In this document: positions 9,532 to 18,150 of the stretch, in pieces | Layout: each line of letters begins with the position of its first letter | How positions within the stretch are numbered: position 1 is the stretch's first letter | Assembly: GCF_036670015.1 (NCBI RefSeq) | Contig: NZ_CP137636.1 | Location: 908,501 to 972,500, forward strand | Direction of reading: 5' to 3' | Length of the DNA stretch: 64,000 nt | Origin: Niallia sp. XMNu-256 | Lineage (GTDB): Bacteria > Bacillota > Bacilli > Bacillales > Cytobacillaceae | Program-made: the position numbers and the translations under genes | The notes under the pieces: generated by a model | Database searches by the model: none | The model's input: only the letters and a program-made list of their open reading frames with translations | What the model was told of the DNA's origin: nothing

Positions 9532-9564
9532 AGATAGAAAAAGGGGAGTAGAGGGGGTGTTATC

Positions 9565-10008
9565 TTGGAAATCATTCTATATTTAAGTGTAGCCTTAATT
9601 GCGATCGCTTTTTTTATTTTAGTCATTTATTTATCAAAGACTTTAAAGTCATTACGAGGAACTCTTGATAATCTAGCTAGTACTTTGTCTGGTCTTGAAA
9701 AACAACTAGATGGGGTAACAAAGGAAACAACAATACTATTACATAAAACGAATGAACTAACTAGCGATATTCAGAATAAGGCAGAAAGTTTGAACAGTGT
9801 TGTAGATGCTGTAAAAGATGTTGGGGAATCAGTAAGGAAATTCAATGGTTCTATCCAAAATATGTCTGTTTCAATCAATGAACAGTTTGATGAAAATAAA
9901 GACAAACTTGTAAATGTAGTACAATGGGGACAAGTTATACTTGATTTAAAGGAAAAATGGCAGGAAAGAAAGCAGAGAAAGTATATTCCGCAAAGGGAGG
10001 AATTGTAA
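9565..10008 (+). CDS. ytxG: YtxG, DUF948 general-stress protein
   Basis: A 147-residue protein with one N-terminal membrane helix (residues 3-24, ILYLSVALIAIAFFILVIY) followed by a long amphipathic coiled coil rich in L, E, K and N, the pattern of DUF948/YtxG. It is probably a membrane-anchored rod-like protein; its biochemical role is unknown. The start is TTG with GAGGGGGT (9551-9558) about 6 nt upstream. It overlaps ytxH by one base (TAATG), indicating coupling, and the SigmaB-like promoter lies just upstream. Confidence 0.88.
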   Translation: MEIILYLSVALIAIAFFILVIYLSKTLKSLRGTLDNLASTLSGLEKQLDGVTKETTILLHKTNELTSDIQNKAESLNSVVDAVKDVGESVRKFNGSIQNMSVSINEQFDENKDKLVNVVQWGQVILDLKEKWQERKQRKYIPQREEL

Positions 10009-10460
10009 TGGCTAATTTTGAACGTAACAGCTTTGAATCCGATAAGAGAGACGATGGAATTCATGCCAAGGATTTTGTCATTGGCGCAGTTACAGGAGCT
10101 ATTATAGGCTCTCTTGCCGCGCTATTATTTACTCCAAAATCTGGAAGAGAATTTCGTCAGGATCTCAATGATCAAGCTTTTACGTTAAGAGATAAAACGG
10201 ATCACATACGTAGCCAGGCAGTCCTAAAGGGCAACGAATTATCTTCAACGGTAAAAGACAAAACCTCAACTATTTCAAGAAAGGTCTCTGAACAGTCCGT
10301 TGACTTAGTCAAAAAGGTTAAAAATTTAAAGCCAGCAGACGGAGATGTAGAAAATCCAATCGACGAACTATTCCAACAGGATTCACAATCAGAAATTCAG
10401 AGAAAACTTGATGAAACGAAAAAAGCATTCGATGAAACAGAGAGTAAATTAGGTCATTGA
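10008..10460 (+). CDS. ytxH: YtxH-like general-stress protein
   Basis: A 150-residue protein. Residues 20-46 (KDFVIGAVTGAIIGSLAALLFTPKSG) are the YtxH signature, a short glycine-rich membrane segment ending in a conserved TPKSGRE; the rest is helical and charged, ending in KKAFDETESKLGH. An upstream in-frame ATG lies inside ytxG; the ATG at 10008 directly behind GGGAGG is the sensible start. It forms a two-gene stress operon with ytxG. In B. subtilis ytxJ would follow; here a terminator comes instead and no ytxJ is found in the window. Confidence 0.88.
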   Translation: MANFERNSFESDKRDDGIHAKDFVIGAVTGAIIGSLAALLFTPKSGREFRQDLNDQAFTLRDKTDHIRSQAVLKGNELSSTVKDKTSTISRKVSEQSVDLVKKVKNLKPADGDVENPIDELFQQDSQSEIQRKLDETKKAFDETESKLGH

Positions 10461-10463
10461 TAA

Positions 10464-10499
10464 AAAGAGACTAAACTTTAGTCTCTTTTGGTCTTTTTA
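10464..10499 (+). terminator. Terminator after ytxH
   Basis: AAAGAGACTAAA pairs with the mirrored TTTAGTCTCTTT across a very short loop (10465-10488), followed by TGGTCTTTTTAT. The near-perfect palindrome could also stop transcripts from the minus strand. Confidence 0.75.
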
Positions 10500-10577
10500 T
10501 TGGTGAAATAAGATTTATCTTTTGGCTTTAGTCTTTAGTCCTTTGATAAATCAATTAGGCTCTGCGGACTAGCCATT

Positions 10578-10617
10578 AGTGGGGATGGAAGAACTCCCCA
10601 CTGATAGAAGTTTTTTT
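10578..10617 (+). repeat. Short hairpin repeat, family B, copy 1
   Basis: AGTGGGGA (10578-10585) and TCCCCACT (10595-10602) form a perfect 8-bp stem, followed by GATAGAAGTTTTTTT. A second copy of the same motif, with the spacer ATGAAAGAA and the tail CTGATGAAAGTTT, is at 47046-47087. The T-run suggests terminator activity in plus orientation, although ytxH already has its own terminator. Confidence 0.6.
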
Positions 10618-10619
10618 AA

Positions 10620-12767
10620 TCAGGTAGGCCACTCAATCTTAAGTTCATCACCAGGTTCAATTTTCCCGTAAAACGTTGTTTGTTGATTATTTCGCAGCAG
10701 AGTAAAGAGACCTGAAGTCTTTGGCATTTTAATTTGAATATGCTTAAATAAATCCTGAAAAATAAAGGGCTCTAGCTTCTTTTGCTCATAGGTAATAATA
10801 TCCCCATCGTTAATATAATCAACTTCCGATAAAACTTCATTGTTTCGTTTCAATTCAGTGATATGCTTTGTCAACAGAAGGGGTTTTCCGTTATACGTAA
10901 CAGGTATACTTTGAGAAAGCATAATCTGCTTAATTTCAGCTAATTTTCTAACTGTTGGCTTTACCTTTTCTTCAATGACGAACTCGTCTAAATGATCATA
11001 GCCGCTTGATAATTTAACTTCTATTCCATTTCTAAATAACTTTCCAGAAAATGGTGGAATGAATGTTTCTTTCCCGTTTAAATTAATTCTAAAAGGTCGT
11101 AAGATATCAATTTCGTTTTGTAAATTCAGTTCTTTAAATAACTGTTCAATCGTCTCAGAAAATTCACATTGGATATCATCACGATCAGAAAGAATCGTTT
11201 CAGGAGACGTCTCTTTTCCATTACAAGTTACTTTTGCATATATGGTGTATGGCTTTCCATTGATTTTTACTGATTTGTTTGGAATTCCATCCAACAAATC
11301 TTTAATTCTAACCGTTGGATGAATGCCATCCTTTCCCTTTATTGCATTTAGATGATCCCCATTTTCGATAGAATCTTCCAGGCTGCATGGTAAATTATTT
11401 TTTAATATGATAGGTGACTCCCCATGACTTCCTGGAATTGTAATCGTTTGACCATTAAGAGTCACAATTAGAGCCAATCCAGGTTTCCCATATAATTTAT
11501 TCATTTTGATTCCGCTAGCAAGTAGACAGTCCCCCACGGTTAACTGGTTTATTTGAAATAAGCGAACCGGTTGTTCGTTCACATAGGCGGTTCGATATTG
11601 AACAGGTGATTTATGGGCAGAAATTGCAATCCCAATTGGGGTTACTAACTCTGGCCCTTTTTCAATTTCATCTGCTAATGTTAAAGATGAAATTGTGTCA
11701 ATATCACGAATAGCTACTCGATTTTCCGGAAGATTTAGCATTTGAGCAATTTTTATTGTGATCTCAGGTGTCAAACTTCCTCCTCCGACAAGCATAACCG
11801 CTTTAGGAGGTTTTCCATTATTTAATCTAAAAATTTCATCTGTAATTGAATTTGCTAACTTTTCTAGGGCAGGAGTAATCTTATCAATGACTTCTTTTTT
11901 AGATACTTCTATTTCAAATCCTAATATATTTGTCATTTTAATATGTTGATTGATTAATAGATCTCTCTTTGCCTTCTCTGCCAATGGAAAGTCTAGTAAG
12001 TATTGGTCACTAATTGATTCTGTTATTTCATCCCCTGCAACAGGAACCATTCCATAAGCTATAACCGTCCCAAAGTCAGTTATGGCAATATCAGATGTCC
12101 CGGCGCCAATATCAACCAGAGCTACATTCAATCTCCTCATTGATGGTGGAATTAAAACATTAATCGCAGCGATTGGTTCAAGTGTCAAGGCTTCCATCTC
12201 TAAATCGGCTCGTTGAAGAGCAGCAATTAATGATTCGACAACGATTCTTGGTAAAAAGGTTGCGATAATTTCGACGGATGCTTTATCTCCTTGCTGATCA
12301 ATTAAATTCCCGATGGGTTCGCCGTCTAATTTATAATCTAAAACAGAATAACCAACACAATAATAGTTTTGATGTTTTTCATCGTTATTTTGTTTCTCGG
12401 CTACTAATCCTTGGGCTTCTTGAACAGCACTTAGCTCTAAATGCAAAATATCCTCTTTTTCAATCATCGGTTTTCCAGCAATGTCGATTGTAACTTGAGC
12501 ATGTTCGGTTTTTAATGAACGCCCGGCAGCAGCAACATTTACCTTACTTAAATGACCATGTTTTTTTTCTAATTCTGTTTTTATTTTATTAATTATTTTG
12601 GAGACGGCTAGAACGTCATGGATTTGTCCATCGAGCATCGCACGTTCAGAATGCTCAACTGTTAAAATATCGATTACATCATATTCGTTTTCGTGGACCT
12701 CTAATATGATGCCAACGACTGATCGAGTACCAATATCTAAAGCAAAAAGTTTCTTCCGTTTTTCCAA
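10620..12767 (-). CDS. FtsA-like actin-fold ATPase with repetitive beta-rich C-terminal extension
   Basis: About 715 residues. The N-terminal 380 residues have the actin/Hsp70 fold of FtsA and PilM: phosphate-1 motif LDIGTRSVVGI, phosphate-2 motif LVDIGAGTSDIAI and adenosine motif LVGGGSLTPEI. It is much longer than FtsA (about 420-440 residues). The extra 330 residues contain repeated strand-turn units with an NG turn (TLNGQTITI, KINGKPYTI, NLNGKETFI, TYNGKPLLL) and GD-x-I endings, resembling beta-grasp folds. No amphipathic FtsA-type tail is seen. The first possible codon is GTG at 12776, but TTG at 12767 has AGGTG at a better distance. It is divergent from aroA and probably monocistronic. 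Role unknown; I would not call it a divisome FtsA. Confidence 0.75.
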   Translation of the reverse strand: MEKRKKLFALDIGTRSVVGIILEVHENEYDVIDILTVEHSERAMLDGQIHDVLAVSKIINKIKTELEKKHGHLSKVNVAAAGRSLKTEHAQVTIDIAGKPMIEKEDILHLELSAVQEAQGLVAEKQNNDEKHQNYYCVGYSVLDYKLDGEPIGNLIDQQGDKASVEIIATFLPRIVVESLIAALQRADLEMEALTLEPIAAINVLIPPSMRRLNVALVDIGAGTSDIAITDFGTVIAYGMVPVAGDEITESISDQYLLDFPLAEKAKRDLLINQHIKMTNILGFEIEVSKKEVIDKITPALEKLANSITDEIFRLNNGKPPKAVMLVGGGSLTPEITIKIAQMLNLPENRVAIRDIDTISSLTLADEIEKGPELVTPIGIAISAHKSPVQYRTAYVNEQPVRLFQINQLTVGDCLLASGIKMNKLYGKPGLALIVTLNGQTITIPGSHGESPIILKNNLPCSLEDSIENGDHLNAIKGKDGIHPTVRIKDLLDGIPNKSVKINGKPYTIYAKVTCNGKETSPETILSDRDDIQCEFSETIEQLFKELNLQNEIDILRPFRINLNGKETFIPPFSGKLFRNGIEVKLSSGYDHLDEFVIEEKVKPTVRKLAEIKQIMLSQSIPVTYNGKPLLLTKHITELKRNNEVLSEVDYINDGDIITYEQKKLEPFIFQDLFKHIQIKMPKTSGLFTLLRNNQQTTFYGKIEPGDELKIEWPT

Positions 12768-12839
12768 AGGATACACCTACTTTAAATTGGTTTTATAACT
12801 TTAATGCATAAAAGCGTTTAAGCAAAAAAGAAAAAATGC

Positions 12840-12868
12840 GTGACATTCGGAATTAATTCATATATAAT
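12840..12868 (+). promoter_or_regulatory. SigmaA promoter for aroA
   Basis: GTGACA (12840-12845), 17-bp spacer, TATAAT (12863-12868). It implies a leader of about 80 nt before the TTG start at 12957. Confidence 0.7.
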
Positions 12869-12956
12869 AACCGTAATCATAAAAAATGTATCATATTTTT
12901 ATAGGTCGATAAAGAAATTCATGATCATCGATGATCGACAAAAAGGGGCGAAAAAA

Positions 12957-14033
12957 TTGGGAAATAATGAATTGGATCAATTAAGACAGAAAGTTGAAGA
13001 CATTAACTTACAATTACTGGATTTAATTAACGAGAGAGCACGTGCTGTACAAGAAATAGGTCGTGTTAAAGAATCTCAAGGGGTTAATAAATATGACCCA
13101 GTACGTGAACGTTATATGCTTGATTTAATTCGCGAAAACAATAATGGTCCCTTTGAAGACTCTGTTATTATCCATCTATTCAAGCAAATATTTAAAGCTG
13201 GTTTAACTCTTCAAGAAGATGATCATAAAAAGGCCTTACTTGTTTCTCGTAAGAAAAAGGCTGAAGATACACTTGTTACCGTTAAAGATGAGATTATTGG
13301 AAATGGGATCCCAAGCTTTGTTTTTGGTCCATGTTCAGTTGAATCCTATGAGCAAGTTGCAACTGTCGCTGCGTCAGTTAAAGCGAAAGGACTTAAATTG
13401 CTACGAGGTGGCGCTTTTAAGCCTAGAACATCTCCATATGATTTTCAAGGACTTGGTGTCGAAGGGCTAGAGATTCTTAAAAGGGTCGCTGATGAATTCG
13501 ATCTAGCTGTTATTAGTGAGATTGTTACGCCGACTGACATTGAAAAGGCATTAGATTATATAGATGTGATTCAAATTGGTGCTCGTAATATGCAAAACTT
13601 TGAATTATTAAAGGCAGTTGGTTCAGTAAATAAGCCTGTTCTGTTAAAACGCGGCCTTTCAGCGACATTAGATGAATTCATTAATGCTGCTGAATATATT
13701 ATGTCACGTGGGAACGACCAAATTATCCTTTGTGAGCGTGGGATTCGTACGTATGAAAAAGCAACACGAAACACACTGGATATTTCTGCGGTACCAATTC
13801 TTAAACAAGAAACACACTTACCTGTAATGGTTGATGTAACCCATTCTACAGGAAGAAGAGATATTTTATTACCATGTGCTAAAGCTGCCCTTGCAATTGG
13901 TGCTGATGGTGTAATGGCAGAAGTCCACCCAGATCCTGCTGTTGCTTTATCAGATTCTGCTCAGCAAATGGATTTACAGCAATTTGATGAATTTTGGACA
14001 GAAATTCAAAAAGTTGCGTTTGCTAAAGCATAG
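12957..14033 (+). CDS. aroA: Bifunctional 3-deoxy-7-phosphoheptulonate synthase / chorismate mutase AroA
   Basis: Exactly 358 residues, the length I recall for B. subtilis AroA. Residues 1-85 form an AroQ-type chorismate mutase helix domain ([19 protein letters not shown]), joined to a DAHP synthase domain with [37 protein letters not shown] and [11 protein letters not shown]. It condenses phosphoenolpyruvate and erythrose 4-phosphate at the entry of the shikimate pathway, and the mutase domain gives feedback control by chorismate/prephenate. Longer in-frame starts exist, but TTG at 12957 is 8 nt behind AAAAGGGG and gives the family N-terminus. A strong terminator follows. Confidence 0.94.
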   Translation: MGNNELDQLRQKVEDINLQLLDLINERARAVQEIGRVKESQGVNKYDPVRERYMLDLIRENNNGPFEDSVIIHLFKQIFKAGLTLQEDDHKKALLVSRKKKAEDTLVTVKDEIIGNGIPSFVFGPCSVESYEQVATVAASVKAKGLKLLRGGAFKPRTSPYDFQGLGVEGLEILKRVADEFDLAVISEIVTPTDIEKALDYIDVIQIGARNMQNFELLKAVGSVNKPVLLKRGLSATLDEFINAAEYIMSRGNDQIILCERGIRTYEKATRNTLDISAVPILKQETHLPVMVDVTHSTGRRDILLPCAKAALAIGADGVMAEVHPDPAVALSDSAQQMDLQQFDEFWTEIQKVAFAKA

Positions 14034-14055
14034 TATACCGTTGATCATTCTTTTT

Positions 14056-14088
14056 AAAAAACCTTCCAACTATAGGAAGGTTTTTTCG
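14056..14088 (+). terminator. Terminator after aroA
   Basis: AAAAAACCTTCC (14056-14067) pairs with GGAAGGTTTTTT (14075-14086), a textbook intrinsic terminator. Confidence 0.92.
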
Positions 14089-14138
14089 TGGTCTTTCCAT
14101 AATAAATATGAAAAATATGTTAAAATTAGTTAATAATA

Positions 14139-14167
14139 TTGCAGCTTTATACAGACTCACGTATATT
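14139..14167 (+). promoter_or_regulatory. Candidate SigmaA promoter for ccpA
   Basis: TTGCAG (14139-14144), 17-bp spacer, TATATT (14162-14167). It would give a leader of about 115 nt before the ccpA start. Confidence 0.5.
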
Positions 14168-14289
14168 AAAGGTCATGTATCAATAGTGAATAGTTAAATT
14201 TTATTAATAAAAATATGGAATACAATGAAAAAGGGCAATATAAAGATAATCGATGGATCCAATTGATCTATAAATGAGGAGTGGAATGA

Positions 14290-15294
14290 ATGAACAATAT
14301 TACCATATACGATGTGGCAAGGGAAGCTAATGTCTCGATGGCAACCGTTTCCCGGGTAGTTAATGGAAATCCAAATGTAAAGCCAACAACTAGAAAAAAA
14401 GTAAATGAAGTAATTGATCGGTTAGGTTACCGTCCGAATGCGGTGGCAAGAGGTCTTGCAAGTAAAAAGACAACAACCGTTGGAGTCATCATTCCTGATA
14501 TTTCAAATATGATTTTTGCTGAATTAGCCAGGGGAATTGAAGATATTGCAACGATGTATAATTATAATATTATTTTAAGCAATTCTGATCAAAATATAGA
14601 TAAAGAATTACGGTTAGTTAATACGATGCTTGGGAAACAAGTAGACGGTCTCGTATTTATGAGCGGTAATATTACAGATAAACATATTTCCGAATTCGAA
14701 AGATCACCCGTTCCAGTAGTATTGGCAGGTGCTATGGAAGAAACAGGTAGAATTCCATCGGTCAATATTGACCATGAACAAGCTGTATATGATGCTATTA
14801 AGATGTTTATTGAACGCGGTCATAAGAAAATTGCGATGGTAATCGGGCCAATGCATGAACCTGTTAATGTTGAAAAAAAGCTAGTTGGTTACAAACGTGC
14901 ACTAAGTGAAGCGGGAATTGAATATAATGAGGATCTCATTCAAGAAGGCGACTATACATATGATTCTGGGATTGAAGCTTTTGAGAAATTCTTAGAGTCA
15001 GATATAAAACCAACAGCAGTCTTTGTGGCATCTGATGAGATGGCTTTAGGAGTTGTGCATGGGGCAGCAGATAAAGGATTGGTAATTCCAGAAAACTTTG
15101 AAGTCATTACTTCCGAAAACACAAAATTATCATTAATGGTTCGACCACAATTAACAACCATCGTTCAGCCATTATATGATATTGGTGCGGTAGCCATGCG
15201 TTTATTAACAAAATTAATGAACAAAGAAGAAGTACCAGAACAAAAGGTAATCCTTCCACATCGACTTGAAGAAAGGGCATCTACAAAACAATAA
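14290..15294 (+). CDS. ccpA: Catabolite control protein A
   Basis: A 334-residue LacI-family regulator. Residues 4-24 ([21 protein letters not shown]) are the helix-turn-helix, followed by the hinge [20 protein letters not shown] and a periplasmic-binding-like core with [19 protein letters not shown]. It is the master carbon catabolite regulator of Bacillales, which with HPr-Ser-P binds cre sites. It lies upstream of the acu operon as in B. subtilis, where it controls acetate genes; in B. subtilis motPS follow, but here acuC follows directly in convergent orientation. Candidate cre targets occur in the same window at 26672, 39260, 42005 and 42109. Confidence 0.97.
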   Translation: MNNITIYDVAREANVSMATVSRVVNGNPNVKPTTRKKVNEVIDRLGYRPNAVARGLASKKTTTVGVIIPDISNMIFAELARGIEDIATMYNYNIILSNSDQNIDKELRLVNTMLGKQVDGLVFMSGNITDKHISEFERSPVPVVLAGAMEETGRIPSVNIDHEQAVYDAIKMFIERGHKKIAMVIGPMHEPVNVEKKLVGYKRALSEAGIEYNEDLIQEGDYTYDSGIEAFEKFLESDIKPTAVFVASDEMALGVVHGAADKGLVIPENFEVITSENTKLSLMVRPQLTTIVQPLYDIGAVAMRLLTKLMNKEEVPEQKVILPHRLEERASTKQ

Positions 15295-15317
15295 TTTATA
15301 ATACGAAAACAATCTGA

Positions 15318-15346
15318 AAAAGGTCACCTCTTAGTGACCTTTTTAT
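15318..15346 (+). terminator. Terminator after ccpA
   Basis: AAAAAGGTCAC pairs with GTGACCTTTTT (GGTCAC 15322-15327, GTGACC 15334-15339). Confidence 0.9.
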
Positions 15347-15421
15347 GTTGGAAAAATCGGATAACCTATCGAATAACATGCTTGTTAGAACAGATACCAA
15401 TTTTTTATATGGGTTTTATAT

Positions 15422-16588
15422 TTAATTCGCTTTTTTCCTATCTCTAATCGGATACAATGCACGTTCGAGTGTTTGTTCGTTTTTTTCTGTTATTTCAGCA
15501 CGTCTTGGAATAGGTGAATATAGTTGATCACCATCATCCCATTTTAAAGGGAGTTTGTCCGTAGTGTGTGACTGCCATTTTTCAATCCAGCTCATTGGAA
15601 GTTGGGTAAGTTCTGTAAGATTTTCTGTCATCTCAAGCCAAATAAGAGCCCATGCCCTTGGTACCACACTCCATATGTCATAGCCACCCCCACCAACAGC
15701 AATCCATCTGCCATCACAATATTGATGGGCAATTTCATGTGCTATTTTAGGAATTTCCTTATACGTATTCATTGTACAAGATAGATGAGTTAAGGGGTCT
15801 AAATAATGGGCATCAGCTCCATTTTGAGTTAAAATCACATCTGGTTTGAAAAAGTTAGCGACTTCGTTCATGGCTGTTTTACAGCAGTGCAGCCATGATT
15901 CGTCCTCTGTAAAGGCATCTACAGGAACATTAAAGGTAAATCCATATCCTTGTCCTTGTCCTCTTTCTGTAATGTTGCCCGTTCCAGGAAATAAATAACG
16001 GCCTGTCTCGTGTATTGATAAGGTACAGACGTTAGGGTCATCATAGAAGGACCATTGGACACCATCTCCATGATGTGCATCAGTGTCAATATACAATACA
16101 CGTGCACCGTACTTTTCTTGCATATATTTAATGGCTACCGAGCAATCATTATAAATACAAAAACCAGAGGCTTTTCCACTAAACCCATGGTGTAGTCCTC
16201 CGCCAAGATGAAGAGCATGACGTGCTTTTCCGCTCATGACATGATCAACAGCAGTTAGAGTACCGCCAACAAGAAGTGAACTAGCCTCATGCATATTAGT
16301 AAAAATCGGAGTGTCCTCGGTACCAAGCCCATAATTTTCGCTAAGTTCTTTTGAAATTCCATGATTTCCTGCCAATGTAACAGCTTCTACAAATCCGGGG
16401 TCATGGTTAAGCAGTAGTTCTTCTCTTGTTGCAGGACGGGGAGAAACCATTTGATGGTCTCTAATTGCCCCCATCCTTTTAAGAAGATCTAGTGTGAGTT
16501 GAATTCTTACCTGATTAAAAGGATGATGTTTATTAAATTTATAGTTTAATAGCTCGGGGGAATAAATAAATACGGAATCGTCCTTCAT
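15422..16588 (-). CDS. acuC: Acetoin utilization protein AcuC (class I-type protein deacetylase)
   Basis: A 388-residue arginase/deacetylase-fold enzyme. The catalytic and zinc residues are visible in HLGGGLHHGFSGKASGFC, DTDAHHGDGVQWSFY and TQNGADAHYLDPLTH, with GGGGYD near the C-terminus. AcuC removes the acetyl group that AcuA places on the active-site lysine of acetyl-CoA synthetase, so it switches AcsA on. Its ATG overlaps the end of acuB by 4 nt (ATGA), so translation is coupled. Third gene of acuABC, divergent from acsA. Confidence 0.95.
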   Translation of the reverse strand: MKDDSVFIYSPELLNYKFNKHHPFNQVRIQLTLDLLKRMGAIRDHQMVSPRPATREELLLNHDPGFVEAVTLAGNHGISKELSENYGLGTEDTPIFTNMHEASSLLVGGTLTAVDHVMSGKARHALHLGGGLHHGFSGKASGFCIYNDCSVAIKYMQEKYGARVLYIDTDAHHGDGVQWSFYDDPNVCTLSIHETGRYLFPGTGNITERGQGQGYGFTFNVPVDAFTEDESWLHCCKTAMNEVANFFKPDVILTQNGADAHYLDPLTHLSCTMNTYKEIPKIAHEIAHQYCDGRWIAVGGGGYDIWSVVPRAWALIWLEMTENLTELTQLPMSWIEKWQSHTTDKLPLKWDDGDQLYSPIPRRAEITEKNEQTLERALYPIRDRKKAN

Positions 16589-17235
16589 TTATTCATCCCC
16601 GGTAAGTTAGGCCATAATACCTCATAGCCAGCATTTTTTAAGTCATTAATGATATCAGTCGGGTTAATGGTCTGGACTCTGATGACAAATACTTTAAATC
16701 TTTCATCGCTTTTATCAGGGTATAAAAGAACACTTAAAATTTTCGCTTTGCGAGCATGGAAAAACTTTGAAACTTCGTAGAGTACGCCTGCTTGATTCGG
16801 TACTTTCACTTCTATTTGCGACCCAGGTTGGTGGGCACCAGTTAGCTCAACTAATGAATGTAACAAATCCGAAGTGGTGATCAAGCCAACCAGTTGATGA
16901 TCTCGTACAATGGGTAAGCAGCCTATTTTATGTTCATAAAAGATGGCCCCGATCTCCTCAACAAAATCGAGCGGATGACCTGTAATTAGGTTAGTCTTCA
17001 TAATTTTCTTTATCGGTAAATGAAGGACATCCTTTTCCTTTTCTATATCTATTAAAATAGAAGGTAAAGCATCTCGAACATCTCGATCAGATACGAGACC
17101 AATTAAACGGTCCTTATTATCTAAAATAGGAATATGTCTAATTTTATGTAGATGCATGAGCTTATGAGCCTCTGAAATCGTTTGTTCTTCGTTTAGTGTA
17201 ATCAAATTTGTTGTCATGATTTCCTCTACAATCAT
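16585..17235 (-). CDS. acuB: CBS-ACT domain protein AcuB
   Basis: A 216-residue protein with two CBS motifs (residues 1-60, EIMTTNLITLNEEQTISEA, and 75-135, KIMKTNLITGHPLD) that together form a Bateman module able to bind adenine nucleotides, followed by an ACT-like domain from about 140 (EVKVPNQAGVLYEVSKFF). The molecular role of AcuB is not established; the operon places it in control of AcsA acetylation, perhaps as an energy or ligand sensor. It lies 49 nt after acuA and overlaps acuC. Confidence 0.94.
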   Translation of the reverse strand: MIVEEIMTTNLITLNEEQTISEAHKLMHLHKIRHIPILDNKDRLIGLVSDRDVRDALPSILIDIEKEKDVLHLPIKKIMKTNLITGHPLDFVEEIGAIFYEHKIGCLPIVRDHQLVGLITTSDLLHSLVELTGAHQPGSQIEVKVPNQAGVLYEVSKFFHARKAKILSVLLYPDKSDERFKVFVIRVQTINPTDIINDLKNAGYEVLWPNLPGMNK

Positions 17236-17284
17236 CTATACATCTCCTTCCTTATTTGCTTGGCTAGGCGCTTTCCCTTGACTA

Positions 17285-17917
17285 TTAATAAAAAAATCGA
17301 TTTTTGAAGCGGATTGCATCAAACTTTTCAATTGCTTCTGGTTGCACTCGGCTGCCGATTCTTACCATTAAACAGTTAGCAGGATGTGAGCAAATTTCAG
17401 GGTCATCTGTTGCATACCAATGTAACCCACCAGCATTCATCATTTTTTCTAATACTTTTCGATAGTCCCATACATTTAAACCCGTCCCTTTTAGGTCCCA
17501 ATGCCAGTAATATTCAGTAGTTATAATGATATAGTCTTCCATGGCATCATCCAACATCGACAGTAATAAAATATTCCTTCCTACACCCGCTGCACGGTAC
17601 AGGGGAATTACCTCGATTGCACCTAATTCAATCAAATTTTCTATATTCCCTTCCGACCAGCGTTCAAGAGGATCTGGATAAAGGTATGTTGCATAACCGA
17701 CAATGGTTTCTTTATCCCTGGCAATAATGATCCTCCCTTCTAGCAAATCGGCAATTTCGATTAAAGCCTTATGTTGCTTCTCGGGAGGTCGGAAGGAGGT
17801 TAAATCCTTATGTAATGACAAATCCCTTAACGTTTCACTTGAAACGGGACCTTCAATAATTAAATTTCCATAGGAGGTTAAAAATTCTTGTTGATAATAG
17901 GTCTTAATATGTTCCAT
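17285..17917 (-). CDS. acuA: Protein N-acetyltransferase AcuA (GNAT family)
   Basis: A 210-residue GNAT-fold acetyltransferase. The acetyl-CoA pyrophosphate loop is visible as VIPLYRAAGVGRNIL (about residues 105-119), preceded by the strand ELGAIEVIPLY. AcuA acetylates the catalytic lysine of AcsA and so inactivates it when acetyl-CoA is plentiful; AcuC reverses this. The characteristic C-terminal half (YYWHWDLKGTGLNVWDYRKVLEKMM, described here only in part) matches AcuA. It is the first gene of acuABC and is divergently transcribed from acsA across a 233-nt AT-rich intergenic region. Confidence 0.94.
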   Translation of the reverse strand: MEHIKTYYQQEFLTSYGNLIIEGPVSSETLRDLSLHKDLTSFRPPEKQHKALIEIADLLEGRIIIARDKETIVGYATYLYPDPLERWSEGNIENLIELGAIEVIPLYRAAGVGRNILLLSMLDDAMEDYIIITTEYYWHWDLKGTGLNVWDYRKVLEKMMNAGGLHWYATDDPEICSHPANCLMVRIGSRVQPEAIEKFDAIRFKNRFFY

Positions 17918-18070
17918 CTTGGCACCTACTTCAGTCAGCCATAAGCTGAGTTGTTGATTTCAGTAATACTGAGCATCTACTTTATTATACATAAAAAGAT
18001 AAATTATTGTTCAATCTAGCATATTATAATTTTATTTTTCTAAAAAATTGTAATTTTTACAAATATACTA

Positions 18071-18099
18071 TTGAATATTCAAAAAAATAAGAATATACT
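18071..18099 (+). promoter_or_regulatory. SigmaA promoter of acsA with overlapping CodY-like box
   Basis: TTGAAT (18071-18076), 17-bp spacer, TATACT (18094-18099). The 15-mer at 18074-18088 (AATATTC-A-AAAAAAT) matches the CodY consensus AATTTTCWGAAAATT at 12 of 15 positions and overlaps the -35 and spacer, where a repressor would block RNA polymerase. I found no convincing cre in this region. The promoter is well supported; CodY binding is inferred. Confidence 0.55.
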
Positions 18100-18150
18100 T
18101 GTTACTAAATAAAATAATAGTTTATTTGACAACAAAGGAGGACTCTACGA

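Noticed and set aside
12803-12822. cre-like AAAAGCGTTTAAG upstream of aroA
   Set aside because: Three mismatches to the consensus, including the terminal CA; not better than chance in this AT-rich DNA.
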